From Geobacteraceae bacterium (GTDB lineage: Bacteria; Desulfobacterota; Desulfuromonadia; Geobacterales; Geobacteraceae), in contig JARKPN010000027.1 of the NCBI GenBank assembly GCA_029975275.1, forward strand, positions 1 to 44,442: a DNA stretch of 44,442 nt, in the 5' to 3' direction. Made by a program: the position numbers and the translations under genes. This document shows positions 26,897 through 35,028 of this stretch, in pieces; position 1 is the stretch's first letter, and each line of letters starts with the position of its first letter. The notes beneath the pieces are model-generated. The model was not told the origin of the DNA and searched no databases. It saw only the letters and a program-made list of their open reading frames with translations.

Positions 26897-28870
26897 TCAT
26901 TCCGAGAAAACCATGCCGTGCAGCTCGTCTTCCGACGATACGATCAACCTGCCGAAATCCTCGTCCTTCATGGCCGCCATCTCGCCCAGGGTGATGGTGC
27001 TCAGGGTGTCGATCTCGTAACCGCTGGTATTGTAGGTGGTGGCGTAGAAGGATAGACGCTTGTCATGCTTCAGCCCCATCTTCAGCAGTTGCCATGCACC
27101 CTTGTGGATGAGTCCCAGCCGGCCGCGCAGGTCTTCCAGGCTCGCCACCGTCCAGACCCCCAGCCAGACCGGGCTCGGGAGATTCATGAGGTCGCCCGCG
27201 AATTCCCCCCTGAGCAGCCGGTCTCGGTTCCCGTGGAGATACGGCACGAAATCCAGGTGTTCGGCCAGTTTCCGGTCACAGGCCAGGAACCTCCCGGTTT
27301 CGGGGTCCATGGTGAAGATGGTGGTGCGTCCGAGCGCCTGGCCGTAGCTCTTGAACAGGAACCCCTTGTATTCATCGAAGTCGAAATTCTCTTCCAGGAA
27401 GGTTTCGTTTCTCTTGATGCGCCTCAGGGTTCCCATCAGCCAGGACCTTACGACCTCGGTGTCGATGCGGTACTTCTTCAGCTCCGCCTTGAGGAACTGG
27501 AAGTCCCTGCCGCCGTACCGGTAGAGGAGGATGTTGCGGAAGATGTCGCGCACGTTGTTGTATCTGCTGAAATGGAAGACCAGGTCGTAGCTGAAGATCT
27601 CCATCTCGCGCAGGTGCCAGATGAAGGCGGCCACGCTCGATCGCGAACTGGCCTCGGTGATGCCGATCTTTTCCGTAGACTTGATGAACGCCACGTACCT
27701 GGTCTTCATCTCGGCCAGCAGGAGGCTATCCTTCTGGGTGTTCTTGCGGAGGGTGATGGTCCAGCTGGTGAATTCGCCATGCCTGCTTGCCACGTCGATG
27801 TTGCCCGACCCGAAGGTTGAGAATATCTGCCTGGTGCCGATCCCTTCCCCGATCTTTCCCTTTTTGGTGGTCTTTCCCACAAACAGGGGGAGCATGTCCG
27901 GACCCTTTGCCATCCTTTCCTCATCGATACCGATGCCGTTGTCCCGGATCGACAGGATGACCGAATCATCCTTCTCCGCCAGATCTATTTCGATGCAGCC
28001 GTGCCTCCCGGCCTCCCTGATGGCGTCCAGGGAATTAGAGACGATGTTTATCAGCGCGCGGCTGAAGCTCAGGTAGTTCCCGCTGACCGGGGCCACCCTG
28101 GACCCGAGGGTGAGGCGGATTTCGCACGGGACGTCGGACGCCTCGATCACGGGGATGACGCGGTCGGTGATGAGCTCCTTGATGTTCACCTCGTGCAACG
28201 TTGCCAGCTTGTCCTCGTAGGTGTTGAGCGTGTTGAGCAGAGCCGTGGTTTCCCGGTTGATGTCCTCGATGACCTTGTTGAAGTTGTCCACCGAGAGCAT
28301 GGAGACCATGTCGAACAGGATCTTCAGGGCCTTCTTGGCGTCGTGGCGGACCTTGCCCAGTTCCTCGGCCCCGGTGAAGTCCTTGCCCTTCAGGGCGGTG
28401 ACCCGCTTGGTTATGGCCCTGGCCTCGGCCGACATGAGGTGGAACCTCATCTTGCGGTAGACGATGGTGTCCTCGAAGTTGAAACCCTTGCTGAGGAAGA
28501 AGTCCACCGAGCTGATCAGCTTTTCCCAGACATACAGGTAGATGCGGGAATCGGGAGGTACCTCGCCGGCCAGGGTCTCGATGAAGGCGGAGCCGATCCC
28601 CTTGCCCCGCCCGAAGGGGCTGGTGACCTGCTTGTAGAGATGGAACCTGGTCTTGTCGGGATCGGAATAGATGAGAAAGTAGCCCAGCAGCTCCCCTTCC
28701 TCATCCCAGACATAGCTGTGCTCGTAATCGATATCCAGGGATTTGTCCCTGATGTAGGGGGACGGGATCAGCAGCGAATCTATGTTCAGGAAAGGGATCC
28801 GCCGGATCCGCTTTTCATCGTTCGGGCTCAGACGCCTTATGTATGGATACTCACCGATCTGTCCGACCAT
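26897..28870 (-). CDS. gnfK: GNAT-domain histidine kinase (GnfK-like)
   Basis: A 657-residue cytoplasmic protein with an unusual build. Residues about 8-145 look like a GNAT acyltransferase fold, with the acetyl-CoA loop GRGKGIGSAF at 87-96. Residues about 165-380 form a histidine kinase: H176 in VRHDAKKALK, N-box ALINIVSNSLDAI (272-284), G1 DNGIGI (310-315), G2 GEGIGTRQIFSTFG. Residues about 385-657 are a helical region I do not recognise. There is no membrane segment, so the signal is cytosolic. It is convergent with the ANTAR regulator and lies in the nif region, so it is probably its kinase, by analogy to GnfK/GnfR. Start ATG 28870 follows AGAGGGA. Confidence 0.8.
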   Translation of the reverse strand: MVGQIGEYPYIRRLSPNDEKRIRRIPFLNIDSLLIPSPYIRDKSLDIDYEHSYVWDEEGELLGYFLIYSDPDKTRFHLYKQVTSPFGRGKGIGSAFIETLAGEVPPDSRIYLYVWEKLISSVDFFLSKGFNFEDTIVYRKMRFHLMSAEARAITKRVTALKGKDFTGAEELGKVRHDAKKALKILFDMVSMLSVDNFNKVIEDINRETTALLNTLNTYEDKLATLHEVNIKELITDRVIPVIEASDVPCEIRLTLGSRVAPVSGNYLSFSRALINIVSNSLDAIREAGRHGCIEIDLAEKDDSVILSIRDNGIGIDEERMAKGPDMLPLFVGKTTKKGKIGEGIGTRQIFSTFGSGNIDVASRHGEFTSWTITLRKNTQKDSLLLAEMKTRYVAFIKSTEKIGITEASSRSSVAAFIWHLREMEIFSYDLVFHFSRYNNVRDIFRNILLYRYGGRDFQFLKAELKKYRIDTEVVRSWLMGTLRRIKRNETFLEENFDFDEYKGFLFKSYGQALGRTTIFTMDPETGRFLACDRKLAEHLDFVPYLHGNRDRLLRGEFAGDLMNLPSPVWLGVWTVASLEDLRGRLGLIHKGAWQLLKMGLKHDKRLSFYATTYNTSGYEIDTLSTITLGEMAAMKDEDFGRLIVSSEDELHGMVFSE

Positions 28871-29006
28871 ATGCGATAGTCCCTCTTTACGTGGTGATTT
28901 TACACAAACAGGATTTTCGGGTGTTCAGAAGAAAACCGCCTGACGGCTATTGTAGCGCGGAATGGAAATTTCCGCACCCGGTGCGTCGCCGGGGAAGCCG
29001 GGAAAG

Positions 29007-29047
29007 AAAAACGGGGAGGTTCCCGTGCCGGAAACGTCCCCGTTTTT
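29007..29047. terminator. intrinsic terminator downstream of rubrerythrin
   Basis: AAAAACGGGGA (29007-29017) pairs with TCCCCGTTTTT (29037-29047), with A and T runs on both sides, so it can work in both directions. It lies 27 bases after the rubrerythrin stop on the minus strand. Confidence 0.8.
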
Positions 29048-29073
29048 CAGAAGAAGGCCTGTGAATGAAGCGG

Positions 29074-29649
29074 TTACCAGTTTTCACCCAGCAGCTCGAA
29101 ATGGTCTGTCGGATGGGCACAGGCCGGGCAAAGCTCCGGGGCGCCCTTGGCCTGGTGGAGGTAGCCACAGTTGCGGCAGCGCCAGACAACCTCCTGGTCG
29201 CGCTTGAAGACCCGGTCGTTCTCCAGGTTGGCCAGCAGGTCGCGGTAGCGCTTCTCGTGCTGCTTCTCCGCTACCGAGATGGCGTTCCAGACAGCGGCGA
29301 TCTCGAGGAAGCCCTCCTGTTCGGCAACGGCGGCGAATTCGGGATAGAGGACCGAGTACTCCTCGTGTTCGCCGGTGGCTGCCGCCAGAAGGTTTTCAGC
29401 TGTGGTGCCGATCTTGCCGGCAGGGAAGCAGGCGGTAATCTCCAGGTCTCCTCCTTCGAGAAACTTGAAGAAGCGTTTGGCGTGCTCCTTTTCCTGGTTG
29501 GCGGTTTCGTCGAAAATGTCCGCGATCTGCACGTACCCCTCTTTGCGGGCGGCAGAGGAAAAATAGGTATAACGATTGCGCGCTTGGCTCTCGCCTGAGA
29601 AGGATTTCAGCAGGTTCTGTTCGGTCTTGGTACCTTTAACGCTTTCCAT
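29074..29649 (-). CDS. rbr: rubrerythrin
   Basis: A 191-residue non-heme iron peroxidase that detoxifies hydrogen peroxide in anaerobes using electrons from rubredoxin-like donors. I chose ATG 29649 (MESVKGTKTEQNLL) because GGAGG lies six bases upstream. The N-terminal ferritin-like four-helix domain has the di-iron carboxylates in GESQARNRY, EKEHAKRF, GEHEEY and EKQHEKRY. The C-terminal rubredoxin domain has two Cys pairs (CRNCGY and CPACAHP). It is transcribed divergently from nifEN with a 326-base gap. Its place beside nif genes fits protection of oxygen-sensitive nitrogenase assembly, which is inference. Confidence 0.96.
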   Translation of the reverse strand: MESVKGTKTEQNLLKSFSGESQARNRYTYFSSAARKEGYVQIADIFDETANQEKEHAKRFFKFLEGGDLEITACFPAGKIGTTAENLLAAATGEHEEYSVLYPEFAAVAEQEGFLEIAAVWNAISVAEKQHEKRYRDLLANLENDRVFKRDQEVVWRCRNCGYLHQAKGAPELCPACAHPTDHFELLGENW

Positions 29650-29774
29650 TGTTTGCCTCCATGTTGGTGGGTTGGTTTCTCGCAAGAGGTTCTTTGAATA
29701 GCCATAATAATGAAGATTTTAAGTGCCACACCTGATGTGATTTGTCAATAGAGGGGTTTCCCGGGCACGTTGGT

Positions 29775-29789
29775 GCACAAAAAATGTGC
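29775..29789. promoter_or_regulatory. inverted repeat upstream of the nifEN promoter, candidate activator site
   Basis: GCACA-AAAAA-TGTGC is a perfect 5-base inverted repeat. It lies about 75-90 bases before the sigma-54 promoter, within the usual range for an upstream activator site. It does not match the NifA consensus TGT-N10-ACA, so another enhancer-binding protein is more likely. Confidence 0.4.
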
Positions 29790-29863
29790 GTTTTCGCCCC
29801 TGTTGTGATTCCCCCGTGCGACAAAAACCCCGGAAATCGCTCTATTTTATCTCTGATCGGGCT

Positions 29864-29879
29864 TGGCACGGCACGTGCA
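29864..29879 (+). promoter_or_regulatory. sigma-54 promoter of nifEN
   Basis: TGGCACGGCACGTGCA matches the consensus TGGCAC-N5-TTGCA with one change and has the required GG-N10-GC spacing. Transcription should start near 29890, giving a leader of about 85 bases that contains an antiterminator and terminator structure. Confidence 0.8.
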
Positions 29880-29915
29880 AACCACTAACTCATTCTTGGA
29901 AGTCACCTGAAGTTT

Positions 29916-29931
29916 CAGGCAAAGGCGCCTG
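29916..29931 (+). promoter_or_regulatory. candidate ANTAR-binding hairpin (antiterminator) in the nifEN leader
   Basis: CAGGC-AAAGGC-GCCTG forms a 5-bp stem with a six-base loop having A at position 1 and G at position 4, the loop rule known for ANTAR target RNAs. The loop and 3' arm are also the 5' arm of the terminator, so the two folds exclude each other. A second, upstream stem (CCTG-AAGTTT-CAGG, 29906-29919) has a six-base loop with A1 but not G4, so the two-hairpin motif is incomplete or diverged. Confidence 0.6.
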
Positions 29932-29958
29932 TCATTCCCCTGGATGGCAGGCGCCTTT
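29921..29958 (+). terminator. leader terminator before nifEN
   Basis: AAAGGCGCCTG (29921-29931) pairs perfectly with CAGGCGCCTTT (29948-29958) and is followed by a short T-rich stretch. It lies only 18 bases before the nifEN start, so it must be overcome for expression. This suits antitermination by the ANTAR regulator encoded at 26246-26812. The T-tract is weak (CTTTGTTACTT). Confidence 0.7.
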
Positions 29959-29975
29959 GTTACTTGGGAGGAATC

Positions 29976-32732
29976 ATGGCAATGCCCGACTACTACGAAG
30001 TTACCGAATGCGAAACCCACGACAAGGGCGCTCCCAAGTTCTGCAAGAAATCGGAACCGGGCGAGGGTGCCGAGCGGAGCTGTGCCTACGACGGCGCCCG
30101 GGTGGTGCTGATGCCGATCACCGACGTCATCCACCTGGTGCACGGACCCATCGCCTGCGCCGGCAACTCCTGGGACAACCGGGGCGCCCGCTCCTCGGGC
30201 TCCCAGCTGTTCCGGCGCGGCTTCACCACCGAGGTGCTGGAGAACGACGTGGTGTTCGGCGGCGAGAAGAAGCTCTACAAGGCGATCCGCGAGCTGGCGG
30301 AACGCTACCCCGAGGCCAAGGCCATCTTTGTCTACGCCACCTGCGTCACCGCCATGACCGGCGACGACATCGAGGCGGTCTGCAAGGCGGCCCGGGACAA
30401 GGTGCCCATGCCGGTCATCCCGGTGAACACCCCGGGTTTCATCGGCGACAAGAACATCGGCAACCGCCTGGCGGGCGAGGTCATGTTCAAGTACGTCATC
30501 GGCACGGCGGAGCCTGAATACACCACCGACTACGACATCAACCTGATCGGCGAATACAACATCGCCGGCGACCTGTGGGGGATGCTACCCCTGTTCGACC
30601 GGCTCGGCATCCGGGTCCTTTCCTGTTTCAGCGGTGACGCCCGCTTCGCGGACCTGCGCTACGCCCACCGTGCCAAGCTGAACGTGATCATCTGCTCCAA
30701 GAGCCTCACCAACCTGGCCAGGAAGATGCAGAAGAAATACGGCATGCCCTACCTGGAGGAGTCGTTCTACGGTATGACCGACACCGCCAAGGCCCTGCGC
30801 GACATTGCCCGGGAGCTGGACGATATCGTGGGTGGTCTGGAGAAGCGGACCATGCAGGAGCGGGTGGAGAAGCTCATCGCCGAGGAGGAGGAGAAGTGCC
30901 GGGCCCGGCTGGTCCCGTACCGTACCGGGCTGGAAGGGAAGCGCGCGGTCCTCTTTACCGGCGGGGTAAAGACCTGGTCCATGGTGAACGCCCTGAGGGA
31001 GCTGGGGGTGGAGATCCTGGCCGCCGGCACCCAGAACTCCACCCTCGAGGACTTCTACCGGATGAAGGCCCTGATGCACGAGGACGCGAGGATTATCGAG
31101 GACACCAGCAGCGCCGGGCTGCTGCAGGTCATGTACGAAAAGATGCCCGACCTGATCGTGGCCGGCGGCAAGACCAAGTTCCTGGCCCTGAAGACCAGGA
31201 CCCCGTTCCTGGACATCAACCACGGCCGCTCCCACCCCTATGCCGGCTACGAGGGGATGGTGACCTTCGCGAAGCAGCTTGATTTGACGGTCAACAGCCC
31301 CATCTGGCCGGTTCTGAACGCCAAGGCGCCGTGGGAGAAGAACCAGGCCGAGCTGGCTGAGGACCTGGTCCGCACGGCAGGCCACGCCGAGGCGTTCCTG
31401 AGCGGTCCGTTGAAGGACTCCAGGGTGAAGGTACCGACAAAAGCGGCAACGGTCAATCCGCAGAAGAACTCGCCGGCCCTGGGCGCGACCCTGGCGTTCC
31501 TCGGCATCGACCGGATGCTCGGCCTGCTGCACGGCGCCCAGGGGTGCTCCACCTTCATCCGGCTCCAGCTGTCGCGCCACTTCAAGGAGCCCATCGCCCT
31601 CAACTGTACCAGCATGAGCGAGGACACGGCCATCTTCGGCGGCTGGGAGAACCTCAAGAAAGGGCTGAAAAAGGTTATCGAGAAGTTCGAGCCGGGCGTG
31701 GTGGGGGTGATGACCTCGGGTCTCACCGAAACCATGGGGGACGACGTCAGGAGCGCCGTGGTCCACTTCCGGGAGGAGAACCCGGAGCTCGCCCATGTGC
31801 CGGTGATACACGCCGCCACTCCCGACTACTGCGGCTCGCTCCAGGAGGGGTATGCCGCGGCCGTGGAGGCAATCGTCGCCACCCTTCCCGAGGGGGGCGA
31901 ACCAATTGTGAACCAGGTGACGGTGCTGCCGGGCGCCTTTCTCACCCCGGCCGACGTGGAGGAACTGAAGGAGACCTGCGAGGCATTCGGCCTGGAGCCC
32001 CTCGTGATACCGGATATCTCCTGCGCCCTGGACGGCCACGTTGACGACACCGTCTCGGCCCTTTCGGTTGGCGGCATCCCGGCGGAACGGATCCGCCTGG
32101 CCGGCGGGAGCATCGCCACCCTGTACGTGGGCGACTCCCTGGCCAAGGCGGCCCGGAAGCTGACGGAACGCTTCGGCGCCCCGAGCTACGGCTTCACCTC
32201 CGTCACCGGCATGGCCGAGACCGACCTGCTCATAGAGACCCTGAGCGCGCTCTCCGGGCGGCCGGTGCCCGAGAGGTTCCGCCGTCAGCGGAGCAGGCTC
32301 ATGGACGCCATGGTCGACTCCCACTACCAGTTCGGTACCAGGAAGGTGACCCTGGCCCTGGAGGGGGACCTGCTCAAGGTACTGACCAACTTCCTGGCCG
32401 GCATGGGATGCCGAATCCAGGCCGCCATCTCGGCCACCAGGGTACGCGGCCTGGACGCGTTGCCTGCCGACACGGTTTTCGTCGGCGACCTGGAGGACCT
32501 GGAAACCGCCGCCGAGGGGAGCGCCATGCTGGTGGCCAACAGCAACGGCCGCCAGGCCGCCGCCAGGCTGGGGATCGGCTGTCACCTGCGCGCCGGGCTG
32601 CCGGTGTTCGACCGGCTCGGCGCCCACCAGAAGATGTGGGTCGGCTACCGGGGGACCATGAACCTTCTGTTCGAGACCGCCAACATCTTCCAGGCCAATG
32701 CCAGGGAGGCGCAGAAACTGGCGCATAACTGA
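29976..32732 (+). CDS. nifEN: fused nitrogenase FeMo-cofactor scaffold NifEN
   Basis: NifE and NifN form the scaffold on which the NifB product is matured to FeMo-cofactor before transfer to NifDK. Here both are joined in one 918-residue chain, as in Geobacter. ATG 29976 follows GGGAGG. The NifE half (about 1-450) has CAYDGARVVLMPITDVIHLVHGP, the P-cluster-type Cys ligands (HGPIACAG, YATCVTAM) and NHGRSHPYAGYEG. A linker (about 455-490) leads to the NifN half with LGATLAFLGIDRMLGLLHGAQGC, LNCTSMSEDTAIFGG and GMAETDLLIETL. The fusion ensures equal subunit levels. nifHDK and nifB lie outside the window. Expression appears to need sigma-54 and antitermination. Confidence 0.96.
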   Translation: MAMPDYYEVTECETHDKGAPKFCKKSEPGEGAERSCAYDGARVVLMPITDVIHLVHGPIACAGNSWDNRGARSSGSQLFRRGFTTEVLENDVVFGGEKKLYKAIRELAERYPEAKAIFVYATCVTAMTGDDIEAVCKAARDKVPMPVIPVNTPGFIGDKNIGNRLAGEVMFKYVIGTAEPEYTTDYDINLIGEYNIAGDLWGMLPLFDRLGIRVLSCFSGDARFADLRYAHRAKLNVIICSKSLTNLARKMQKKYGMPYLEESFYGMTDTAKALRDIARELDDIVGGLEKRTMQERVEKLIAEEEEKCRARLVPYRTGLEGKRAVLFTGGVKTWSMVNALRELGVEILAAGTQNSTLEDFYRMKALMHEDARIIEDTSSAGLLQVMYEKMPDLIVAGGKTKFLALKTRTPFLDINHGRSHPYAGYEGMVTFAKQLDLTVNSPIWPVLNAKAPWEKNQAELAEDLVRTAGHAEAFLSGPLKDSRVKVPTKAATVNPQKNSPALGATLAFLGIDRMLGLLHGAQGCSTFIRLQLSRHFKEPIALNCTSMSEDTAIFGGWENLKKGLKKVIEKFEPGVVGVMTSGLTETMGDDVRSAVVHFREENPELAHVPVIHAATPDYCGSLQEGYAAAVEAIVATLPEGGEPIVNQVTVLPGAFLTPADVEELKETCEAFGLEPLVIPDISCALDGHVDDTVSALSVGGIPAERIRLAGGSIATLYVGDSLAKAARKLTERFGAPSYGFTSVTGMAETDLLIETLSALSGRPVPERFRRQRSRLMDAMVDSHYQFGTRKVTLALEGDLLKVLTNFLAGMGCRIQAAISATRVRGLDALPADTVFVGDLEDLETAAEGSAMLVANSNGRQAAARLGIGCHLRAGLPVFDRLGAHQKMWVGYRGTMNLLFETANIFQANAREAQKLAHN

Positions 32733-32744
32733 TTGATAGATTCT

Positions 32745-32854
32745 AAGGGACATAAAGGACACAAAGGACGAAAAGGACATAAGAATAAAAACCCCGGAAA
32801 ATGCATCCAATAGATTTTTTGTCTTTTATGTCCTTTAAGTCCTTTTGGTCCCTT
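32745..32854. repeat. inverted array of degenerate AAAGGACATA units between nifEN and nifX
   Basis: The left arm (32745-32784) is four imperfect units of AAAGGACATA type; the right arm (32822-32854) is the reverse complement array (TTATGTCCTTTAAGTCC). Together they can fold into a long imperfect stem around a 37-base loop. It could stabilise the nifEN mRNA or reduce read-through into nifX. Confidence 0.6.
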
Positions 32855-32887
32855 GATTGCTCTGTTCCAACAGAAAGGCGGTGTCAC

Positions 32888-33274
32888 ATGAAAGTAGCGT
32901 TTACCAGCTCGACCGGAGAGATGATCGACCAGCATTTCGGCATGTCCGACAGCTTCTGCGTCTGGGAGATCGGCCCCGACGAGGCCCGTTTCCTGGAGAC
33001 CGTGCAGGTGGGCACGGGAGGTGACGACGAGGAGGACAAGATAGCCTTGAGGGCGGCCGCCCTGGGCGATTGCGCCATCGTCTACACCATGCAGATCGGC
33101 GGACCGGCCGCGGCCAAGGTCGTAGCCCGAAAGATCCACCCGATGAAGACGGGCTCCGAGGTGCGCGTCGAGGAGATCGTGGGCAAGCTCCAGGAAGTCC
33201 TGCGGGGAACCCCCCCGCCGTGGCTGCGCAAGGCCATGAACAAGGGCAGCATGCCCTCCTTCCTGGAAGATTGA
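32888..33274 (+). CDS. nifX: NifX-family FeMo-cofactor carrier
   Basis: A 128-residue protein of the NifB/NifX/NafY (dinitrogenase iron-molybdenum cofactor) family, which binds cofactor precursors and passes them between NifB, NifEN and apo-nitrogenase. The start MKVAFTSSTGEMIDQHFGMSDSF is typical, with the conserved HFG. The domain runs to about residue 105. A C-terminal extension (PPPWLRKAMNKGSMPSFLED) is typical of nif-linked NifX. ATG 32888 follows AAGGCGG; longer frames upstream only read through the repeat array. Confidence 0.9.
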   Translation: MKVAFTSSTGEMIDQHFGMSDSFCVWEIGPDEARFLETVQVGTGGDDEEDKIALRAAALGDCAIVYTMQIGGPAAAKVVARKIHPMKTGSEVRVEEIVGKLQEVLRGTPPPWLRKAMNKGSMPSFLED

Positions 33275-33371
33275 CAAAAAGTGGCCGGCAGGTCGGGAGC
33301 CGGGAAGTAGAGTTGCATCGCACTTTCCTCATCCCTCAATCGCCTGGCCTTATACCTGACAACGGAGGAAT

Positions 33372-33641
33372 ATGGAAATGGCGTACATTACCGGACTGAC
33401 GAAAGACAAACACGAGTGGACCCCCCGGTTCATCATGTCCATCGACGAGGAGACCTGCATCGGCTGTGGCCGCTGCTACAAGGTCTGCGCCCACGATGTA
33501 CTCGGTTTCGAGGAAGTGGATGAGGACGACTCCGCAAAGATGTTCATGAAGCTGGAAAACCCCGGCAACTGCATCGGCTGCCAGGCCTGCGGCAGAACCT
33601 GCTCCAAGAAGGCGTTCACCTTCGCGCCGCTGGAGCTGTAA
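33372..33641 (+). CDS. fdxB: nif-specific ferredoxin III (2[4Fe-4S])
   Basis: An 89-residue low-potential electron carrier. Two cluster motifs are visible: CIGCGRCYKVC near 33-43 and CIGCQACGRTC near 70-80. The N-terminus MAYITGLTKDKHEWTPRFI is characteristic of nif-linked ferredoxin III. CGGAGG precedes ATG 33372. It follows nifX by 97 bases and is inferred to feed electrons to cofactor assembly or nitrogenase. Confidence 0.92.
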   Translation: MEMAYITGLTKDKHEWTPRFIMSIDEETCIGCGRCYKVCAHDVLGFEEVDEDDSAKMFMKLENPGNCIGCQACGRTCSKKAFTFAPLEL

Positions 33642-33684
33642 AAGCGGGGATGAAGCATGAGGATAAGGAGATGAACCTCCCGCG

Positions 33685-33719
33685 CATTCCACCCCTCTCC
33701 CCCGGTGGGGGGCGGAATG
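33685..33719 (+). other. stable stem-loop between fdxB and the second NifX-like gene
   Basis: CATTCC (33685-33690) pairs with GGAATG (33714-33719), and inner CCCC and GGGG runs extend the stem. No T-run follows, so it is more likely an RNA stability or attenuation element than a full terminator. Confidence 0.4.
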
Positions 33720-33795
33720 TGGGGCCGTAATATCGGGTGGATGGCGTCCGGCCGAATAAGGGCCTGGGCAGGAAAGACGGAGAGAGGATCCGGAT

Positions 33796-34125
33796 ATGAT
33801 TATTGCCGTGGCATCCAGCGATGGAAAAGAGATAAACCAGCACTTCGGCCAGGCGGAACGTTTTCTCGTTTACGAGGTGAGTGAAACCGAAGTCGTTTTC
33901 AAGGGGGAGGAGAAGGTCGAACGTTACTGCACCGACGACCCGGACCATGCACGGCGCAAGCCCCTCATCGAGACCGTTGCCGGGAAGCTGAAGGATTGCC
34001 GGGCCGTGGTCTGCTCCCAGATCGGACCTTCGCCCCAGATGGAGCTCGAAAGCCTCGGGATCGAGGTCTACACGGCTGAAGGCCCCATCGACCGGGTCCT
34101 GACGGAAATCGCAAAGGTCCTGTAG
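33796..34125 (+). CDS. second NifX/NafY-family protein (stand-alone domain)
   Basis: A 109-residue protein consisting only of the dinitrogenase iron-molybdenum cofactor-binding domain. It opens MIIAVASSDGKEINQHFGQAERFLVYEV, closely parallel to NifX, with the conserved HFG. A Cys (RAVVCSQIG) and a His (DDPDHARRKP) lie where family members bind clusters. It lacks the NifX C-terminal extension. It may be a dedicated carrier for NifB-co or a nitrogenase-associated storage protein; the sequence cannot decide. It lies 51 bases before draT. Confidence 0.88.
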   Translation: MIIAVASSDGKEINQHFGQAERFLVYEVSETEVVFKGEEKVERYCTDDPDHARRKPLIETVAGKLKDCRAVVCSQIGPSPQMELESLGIEVYTAEGPIDRVLTEIAKVL

Positions 34126-34176
34126 CCGCCGAAAGTCGAAAATCCAACCGTCCAATCACAACGGGGTGATGTCCTC

Positions 34177-34974
34177 ATGCCCAGCATTTCCTACAACCAC
34201 TGCAACCTCCCCCCGTGGGTCATCGCATCGCGTCATTTCAACGAAAATCCCCAGCCCATCGAGCTGATGGGGGTGCGGCAGGCCAACCGGTTCCTGTTCC
34301 AGCGGCTGGATGAGATGGTCTCGGCCGAGGAGAGGGCCGCATTCTTCAACGATTACATGTCGGTCAAGTTCCAGCTCCACCAGTGGGACCGGCAGGCCAC
34401 CGAGAAGGCCAGGAAGAGCCTGAAGAACAGCTATCTTCGCTTTCTCCGGGGGTGGGGCATGGAATCCAACTCCATCGAGGGCGCGGTCCTGAAGGGTTGG
34501 GTGGAAAGCAGGATCGGCCTTCCCCCCACCTTCCACAAGGGAAGGATCCGGGGGGTCCATTCGGAAGAGTACCTCACCTTCGCCATCGACCGGACCAAGG
34601 GGAGCGCGCGGACCAGTGCCATCAATTCCCAGCTCGACCTTCTGTTCGAATTCTCCCAGAACGAGCTGGCAAAGCGGTTTCCCGGCGAGCGGTGGCTCAC
34701 CCTCTACCGCGGGGTATTCGCCGAGGACGAGCACGAGCTCCTGGAGACCATGGGCAAGCGGGAACGGATCGTCCGCCTCAACAACCTCTCTTCCTTCACC
34801 TCCCACGAGGAGCGGGCCTGGGAGTTCGGTTTCACGGTCTGGGAGGTGCGGGTCCCCATCAGCAAGATCTTCTTTTTCAACGAGCTCCTCCCCAACCGAA
34901 TCCTCAAGGGGGAGGGGGAATTCATCGTCATCGGCGGGGATTACCGGGTCAAGGTGATTCCCTGCACCGTGTAG
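34177..34974 (+). CDS. draT: NAD(+)--dinitrogen-reductase ADP-ribosyltransferase
   Basis: DraT switches nitrogenase off by ADP-ribosylating an arginine of NifH when ammonium or darkness/energy loss is sensed. The 265-residue length is normal. Family features are YNHCNLPPWVIASRHFNENPQPIEL at the start, the NAD-binding WLTLYRGV, NNLSSFTSHEERAWEFG (STS-like motif with following Glu) and GEGEFIVIGGDYRVKV at the end. The partner hydrolase draG is not in the window. It is the last gene of the nif run, followed by a probable terminator. Confidence 0.94.
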   Translation: MPSISYNHCNLPPWVIASRHFNENPQPIELMGVRQANRFLFQRLDEMVSAEERAAFFNDYMSVKFQLHQWDRQATEKARKSLKNSYLRFLRGWGMESNSIEGAVLKGWVESRIGLPPTFHKGRIRGVHSEEYLTFAIDRTKGSARTSAINSQLDLLFEFSQNELAKRFPGERWLTLYRGVFAEDEHELLETMGKRERIVRLNNLSSFTSHEERAWEFGFTVWEVRVPISKIFFFNELLPNRILKGEGEFIVIGGDYRVKVIPCTV

Positions 34975-35028
34975 CCAACAAAACGATTGCCAATGGCCGA
35001 TACCTAGGGAGCGGAAATGAACGGGAGA

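Noticed and set aside
29811-29839. Possible NifA site near the nifEN promoter
   Set aside because: TGT and ACA half-sites are present but are separated by 14 or 17 bases, not 10.
30585-32810. 741-codon minus-strand open frame opposite nifEN
   Set aside because: It is the GC-driven mirror of nifEN with no domain and no start signal.
32745-32854. Simple Rho-independent terminator after nifEN
   Set aside because: The stem is long and imperfect, made of repeat units, with an AT-rich 37-base loop and no T-run directly after the stem. It is kept as a repeat structure.
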